From assembly GCA_028023455.1 (NCBI GenBank), contig JAQFVV010000031.1, positions 6,242,926-6,306,925 of the forward strand: a stretch of 64,000 bases of DNA. The letters are read 5' to 3'. A model generated the notes under the pieces. It was not told where the DNA came from. It saw nothing but the letters and a program-made list of their open reading frames with translations, and ran no database searches. Below, one piece after another: positions 59,803-64,000 of the stretch (position 1 is its first letter; each line of letters begins with the position of its first letter). Made by a program: the position numbers and the translations under genes. Source of the stretch: Epiperipatus broadwayi. Taxonomy: Eukaryota; Onychophora; Udeonychophora; Euonychophora; Peripatidae.

Positions 59803-62800
59803 GATCAAGTGCCAAATCATTGGTCTTAACATCAGGGGAATTAATTCTACTGACCATTTATATGCGATTAGGCATTTTTTCCATCTTACATCTCCTCATA
59901 TTTTATTCTTAGGAGAGACCAAATATCACCTAAACTCCAACCCTCACATAATTCTCGAACTTTCAAAACTGGGCTTCACTCTTCTGTCTACTAATACATC
60001 AGCTGCTGGAGGGGTAGGAATCATCATTAATAACAGGAAACCACCTTCTTCCTATAAAGTGCTTTACCATGATGCCAATCTCATTGCAATCAAGCTTATA
60101 TACCAATCTAGTGAATTCATTGCAATATATGTATACTGCCAGAACAACCCATTGACTTATTCTAGAATAATACACACCATAAATCTCATCACTGCAAACA
60201 ACACAGGCCCTACAATCCTCTTGGGGGACTTCAACCTGCAATATGATGTGTTCACATGGAAATACCTCCATCTCTTAGCCAGGGGTTTCATAAATGGCAG
60301 AGGTTTCTTCCCTGCGGATGCATACTCATTCTATACGAAGAGCTCTAGAACACTGATTGACCTAATGTTTTACACCTCAGAGCTGCACTATGGTTTGGAA
60401 GCCAAGCTTCAACCCGTTCCCTTCTCAGACCATCTTGCCCTGATAGCGTCTCTAGATCTGGACTCCTACACTCCCATAGACTACAATAAAACAATCAGAA
60501 TTATAACTAAAGCTGCTGCCACGGAAGCTGTCTTCTCAGATGCCTACATACTCTTTGAAAAAATTGACATTCTTAACATAAATCCTGAGGAAGCCTGGTT
60601 CGCCTTCACAGGCATCCTCCAAACCATAATCATACAGCACACCAAAAAACATAAAGGGTCAACAACCCTTATGAATGAGCTTGATCTGCTTCACCATAGG
60701 ATTAAAAATTTCTCAAGTGATGGTACTATAGACAACCTCCTATTACTTAAAACACAGTACAAGCAGAAACAAGCTGCAATTGCTGAAATAATAGCAACAA
60801 AGAATGCTAGGTTATACTTACCTGGCCAACACTGCTGGACATGTGGCTATCTCAGATGGGCTCTGGGGGCAAGGAAGAAACAAAAAAACTCCTTTGTCCC
60901 TCCTCATCGGTGGTAGCCATACCTCTGGCAACCAAATGCTCATTCAAATAGAGTCATATTTCAAAAACCACCTATCAAACTCTGTTACCTACCCCACAAA
61001 TCAGTGGCATGAGACATCACAAAACAATGAACATGGAATAACAATATCAAACATCAAAAACCGCTTGGCCACCCTACCATCCAATGTCCATCCAGGACTA
61101 CACGGCATTCCAAAGTTCATACTTACACACCTTGAGAATTTCACAGCTCCCATAGTATTAAAACTAATTAACCATCTTGCAAACAGCAAAAAAATCATCC
61201 CCAAACTTTATCCCATAGCAATGGTCCCTTTTCTTAAGAAAAACCAGGATGCATCTGCTCTGTCTAGCATAAGACCAATCTCCATGACCCCAATCCTGTT
61301 AAAGGTCATTGAAGGTGTGATCAAGGAGAAAATACAAGATGTTATTCTGGACAACATATCCCAGTTGCAATTTGCAAAGAAGGGCTCATCCACACTCTCT
61401 GCAATCGGGGAGGTAAAAATTCTCTGTGATCATATCAGATCCAAGAATCTATACAAACCCATTGCTGTTCAGCTAGACATCTCTGAAGCATTTGATTCAG
61501 TAGATGTCAACATCCTGCTCAATTGCCTCTCAGCACTAGACATTCCTACTCAAATCATTCAGATATTGGACAATCTACTAAACAACAGATTGGTCCACAT
61601 TTCCCTGAATGGTTTCTTTACAGATGGTTTTATTCCTTCAAAATCCATACCCCAAGGATCTCCACTTAGCGGTCTCCTATTTATACTCTACTTAAACCCC
61701 CTTCTTAAACAGATTGAGGCAGAACTTCCAGGAATCTATATACCCCAGCTGAAGAAACACTGTAAAGCATTTGCCTACATGGATGATGTCCTTGTCACCT
61801 TACCCTCCCAAAAATATCTAAAACCTCTCATCCAAATAATCAAAAAATTTTCCGAATCCTCCAAACTTTCCTTCAACCTCAACAAGTCATCGGCCTGGAA
61901 AATCAACACTGGCAAGAAGATATCATCGCCTTTCTCAGCAGACCCCCAAAACTTTTTGGGGTTTCCCATATACAAGTCACCGCAAGCCATGTCGATACAA
62001 ATACAGAATTCCATCATTGAAGCCACCACCAACACAGTTAAAAACCTTGCCAAGGTTTATTTATCACTGCAAGGGAAAATCTCTCTCCTCAATATCAAGG
62101 TAATGGCAAAGATTAGCTATTATCTACCCATAATTAACATGACAAAGACTTTCAATACAAAAATCAACCGAATCTGTGCATGGCTGTTGTGGAATGGTAA
62201 AACAGTGGCCATAGGAATTGAACGCATGCAGCGACATAGTAAAAATAATGGTATGTCATTGCATGCAATGTTTTCTATATATTACCAAAAGTGCCACTCT
62301 CTGATCCACATCCTACAAAAGAAATTTCCCCAGATTGTAGTGGAACAACCAGTCATTCCATCAGACAGACCTCCACCTTCAAAGATAAGCTGGCTAAATC
62401 AGATACTTGACTACCTTTTCGCTCACAATGGCCACTCTACCCTAGTATTCAGACAAAAAATCTCCATTTGGGATGCTCATGGCCTGATATTTCCCACACA
62501 AAACTCTACCATTCCTTACCTCGGTGGTAACAATCAGGTGGTCACCAGGTTTTTCAAGCATCTCAAGCTGGAGCCAAGGTTCCTGGACTTTCTCATAAAA
62601 ATCAACCTGAATTCACTCCAGACAAACTGGTTCCTGCACTACAGGAGATTCCTCAAGAATATAGATCCTATGTGTCACAACTGCCATAGAACCTGTGAAA
62701 CCTTTGATCATATGATAAATGATTGCCCAGCATATGACAAAATCAGAACTTTCATTACTTACCACTGCCACATTTCCCTGAACAAAATCTTAAATATTAA

Positions 62801-63017
62801 ATGCTGCTTCCTGTCCAGGGATTATGTCACCACAAGACTCTCAACCTTTCTCACTTATGCCATCTGGATGGCCAGATGTCGCAACAAATTTACCTTTCCT
62901 CATCCCAAGCCTGAAGACACATTCATTTCCAAACTAAAGGAATTTCACCATAAGGACAGAATAATCTCTTCCAGATTTTTATTTGACAACACGTGGAGCC
63001 TGATTAAGCTGGATTAA
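59795..63017 (+). pseudogene. LINE ORF2: APE endonuclease and reverse transcriptase, one frameshift
   Basis: The first frame (59795-60916) encodes the endonuclease. It has GLNIRGINS (Asn), FLGETKYHLN (catalytic Glu), LLGDFNLQYD (GDFN) and FSDHLALIAS (SDH). The second frame (60804-63017) encodes RT with SSIRPISMTPILLKVIEG, AVQLDISEAFDSVD, IPQGSPLSGLLFILYLNPLL and FAYMDDVLV (YMDD at residues 325-328 of this frame). It ends with a Cys/His cluster, CHNCHRTCETFDHMINDCP, usual for LINE C-termini. The text passes from one frame to the other around 60815-60830, so a single small indel separates two otherwise intact halves. The enzyme nicks DNA and primes reverse transcription at the target. Inactive as it stands, but recently so. 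Confidence 0.9.
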
Positions 63018-63140
63018 CAACACCAGTAATCACATCAGAACATTTGGTTGCCTGACTAACATGGATAACTATTATTTTTGATTTACAATTGTATCATTAT
63101 TACATATGGTTTTTCAATAAAATTATTTATAAATAAACAT

Positions 63141-63825
63141 ATAATATTTCATTTTAAATGCTCATATCACAAATACCACATATGATAATAGTTTTAATAA
63201 TAAAACATCTACTTCAATTTCATAATCAACTTTAAAATAATTGTCACTGATATTAAAATAACTAAACTATTTATACTTAACAAGATATGATTACTAATAA
63301 TCCTAAATTTACATTTTAATTCATACACTATTTTTTACTAACAAATCTACAACTATCACTATACCTTCCTAACATCTATCGATGCCAACATGCATGGGTA
63401 ATAACAAAAATTAATGACTCCAAATGAAGTCAATAAAATCTAACAAAATCAATCAACATCTAATACAGGCTTACACATACATCTAAGACCTATACAATAT
63501 AAATCGAAGCCCTCATGGGTGGGCGCCAATTTGACCTTTGAAGTGGTGTCTATCATACCTCTATCACAAATCTACGTAATCGCACTTAAGAATTTACTAT
63601 ATCTACTACCTCAAAGTTACGGTATTAATTCATAACTTAACTACTATTGTGTTTTATAAATTTAACTGCCCTACAAACACCTATCAATGCCCTGAATGTT
63701 GTGGCACCAATTCATCCTAATACCTATCATTACAATCATGTTAGTCACTAATTCATTCCTTAGCGGTGTGTAGTCCCACTACACATCGTGCATCCACGTT
63801 GGTCAACAATTCGTCATCTAACCAT
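63141..63825 (-). other. Gypsy leader, LTR-proximal part, with three PBS-like boxes
   Basis: Non-coding on both strands. On the minus strand three related motifs occur: TTGTTGACCAACGTGGATG (63791-63809), AATTGGTGCCACAACATTC (63694-63712) and AATTGGCGCCCACCCATGAG (63512-63531). All resemble the TGGCGCCCAAC-type primer binding sites of LTR retrotransposons, but none directly abuts the LTR. Confidence 0.6.
63807..63825 (-). promoter_or_regulatory. Candidate tRNA primer binding site adjoining the 5' LTR
   Basis: On the minus strand the LTR ends GGGTACA at 63826 and is followed by A then TGGTTAGATGACGAATT. The TGG pairs with a tRNA CCA end, which is the canonical position. I could not match the remaining bases to a tRNA, so assignment is tentative. 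Confidence 0.4.
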
Positions 63826-64000
63826 TGTACCCTCACTTCCCGGAAATATATAATTATAATCACTTGATCTAGCTCAGTTAAACAACTATGTTTTAAAAAA
63901 ATGTATTTAAATCCACAATAACTATATTTTTAAGAATATCAATGATTAAATTAACTTAATTAATAAATAATAATCTAGTTCTGGTTTATAAAATGAAATA
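63826..64000 (-). mobile_element. 5' LTR of the Gypsy element, truncated by the window edge
   Basis: Begins TGTACCCTCACTTCCCGG, offset by 16108 from the left LTR. 174 of 175 visible bases are identical; the one difference is A at 47758 versus G at 63866. If it is as long as its partner it ends near 68515, giving a total element of about 20.8 kb including the nested LINE. Confidence 0.93.

Larger units (their letters stand above)
58400..63140 (+). mobile_element. Two-ORF non-LTR retrotransposon (LINE) nested antisense in the Gypsy element
   Basis: The segment is visibly richer in G+C than its flanks and carries two overlapping ORFs (CCHC protein; APE endonuclease/RT). The 3' end has a short untranslated region with polyadenylation-type signals (AATAAA near 63116 and 63134) but no long A tail. 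The 5' part (58390-58635) shows the upstream ORF1 reading frame with a stop (EGIHWILTHPNDRYFAVEFA) and then frame changes, so the ORF1 N-terminus is damaged or 5'-truncated. Target duplications could not be identified. Clade uncertain. Confidence 0.85.

Overview
The window looks like intergenic, repeat-dominated DNA from an AT-rich invertebrate metazoan. The basis is the strong A+T bias, long GATA and GTA microsatellites, tRNA-derived SINEs, RTE-like and two-ORF LINEs, Penelope-like elements (PLEs) and a Ty3/Gypsy LTR retrotransposon. Species and phylum cannot be fixed from the sequence. I found no intact conventional host gene. The only candidate host-derived coding relic is a frameshifted, intron-less stretch on the minus strand at 1.6-2.3 kb.

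Layout. 1-9 kb: AT-rich spacer with a SINE, the pseudogene relic, an AT microsatellite, a duplicated GTA/ATA repeat and the first copies of two short interspersed families. 9-19.4 kb: a retroelement graveyard. It holds a degenerate PLE (minus), an RTE-like LINE relic (minus), a second RTE-like LINE (plus) broken by a SINE, a hairpin retroposon and a fragment of another LINE, then a PLE remnant with a GIY-YIG endonuclease between inverted repeats, then two PLE copies arranged head-to-head. 20-34 kb: a second LINE dissected by two nested insertions, several large palindromes, a hAT-type MITE with an 8-bp target duplication, a 1.2-kb self-complementary retroposon and a 77-bp triple repeat. 34-47.7 kb: mostly AT-rich spacer, two GATA arrays (about 0.7 and 0.43 kb), SINE copies, a LINE C-terminal relic and one more hairpin retroposon with a 13-bp target duplication.

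47.7-64 kb: a Gypsy element on the minus strand with very long LTRs. The left (3') LTR is 4690 bp, 47718-52407, bounded by TGTACCC/GGGTACA and followed by a polypurine tract on the minus strand. The right (5') LTR starts at 63826 and runs off the window. The visible 175 bp differ from the left copy at one base, so the insertion is young. Inside are gag (coiled-coil rich, no zinc knuckle) and pol (protease, RT, RNase H, integrase) with two in-frame stops. A roughly 4.7-kb two-ORF LINE is inserted in the opposite orientation between the 5' LTR and gag. Its ORF2 has one frameshift.

How the parts relate. LINEs supply the APE endonuclease/RT machinery. The 12-16 bp target duplications around the tRNA-SINEs and around the hairpin family are what LINE-type target-primed insertion gives. 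The hairpin family (seven copies or part-copies; long self-complementary arms; target duplications of 10-14 bp on five) is the strongest candidate for something undescribed. It looks like a retroposon rather than a cut-and-paste foldback transposon, and its transcripts should fold into long double-stranded RNA.
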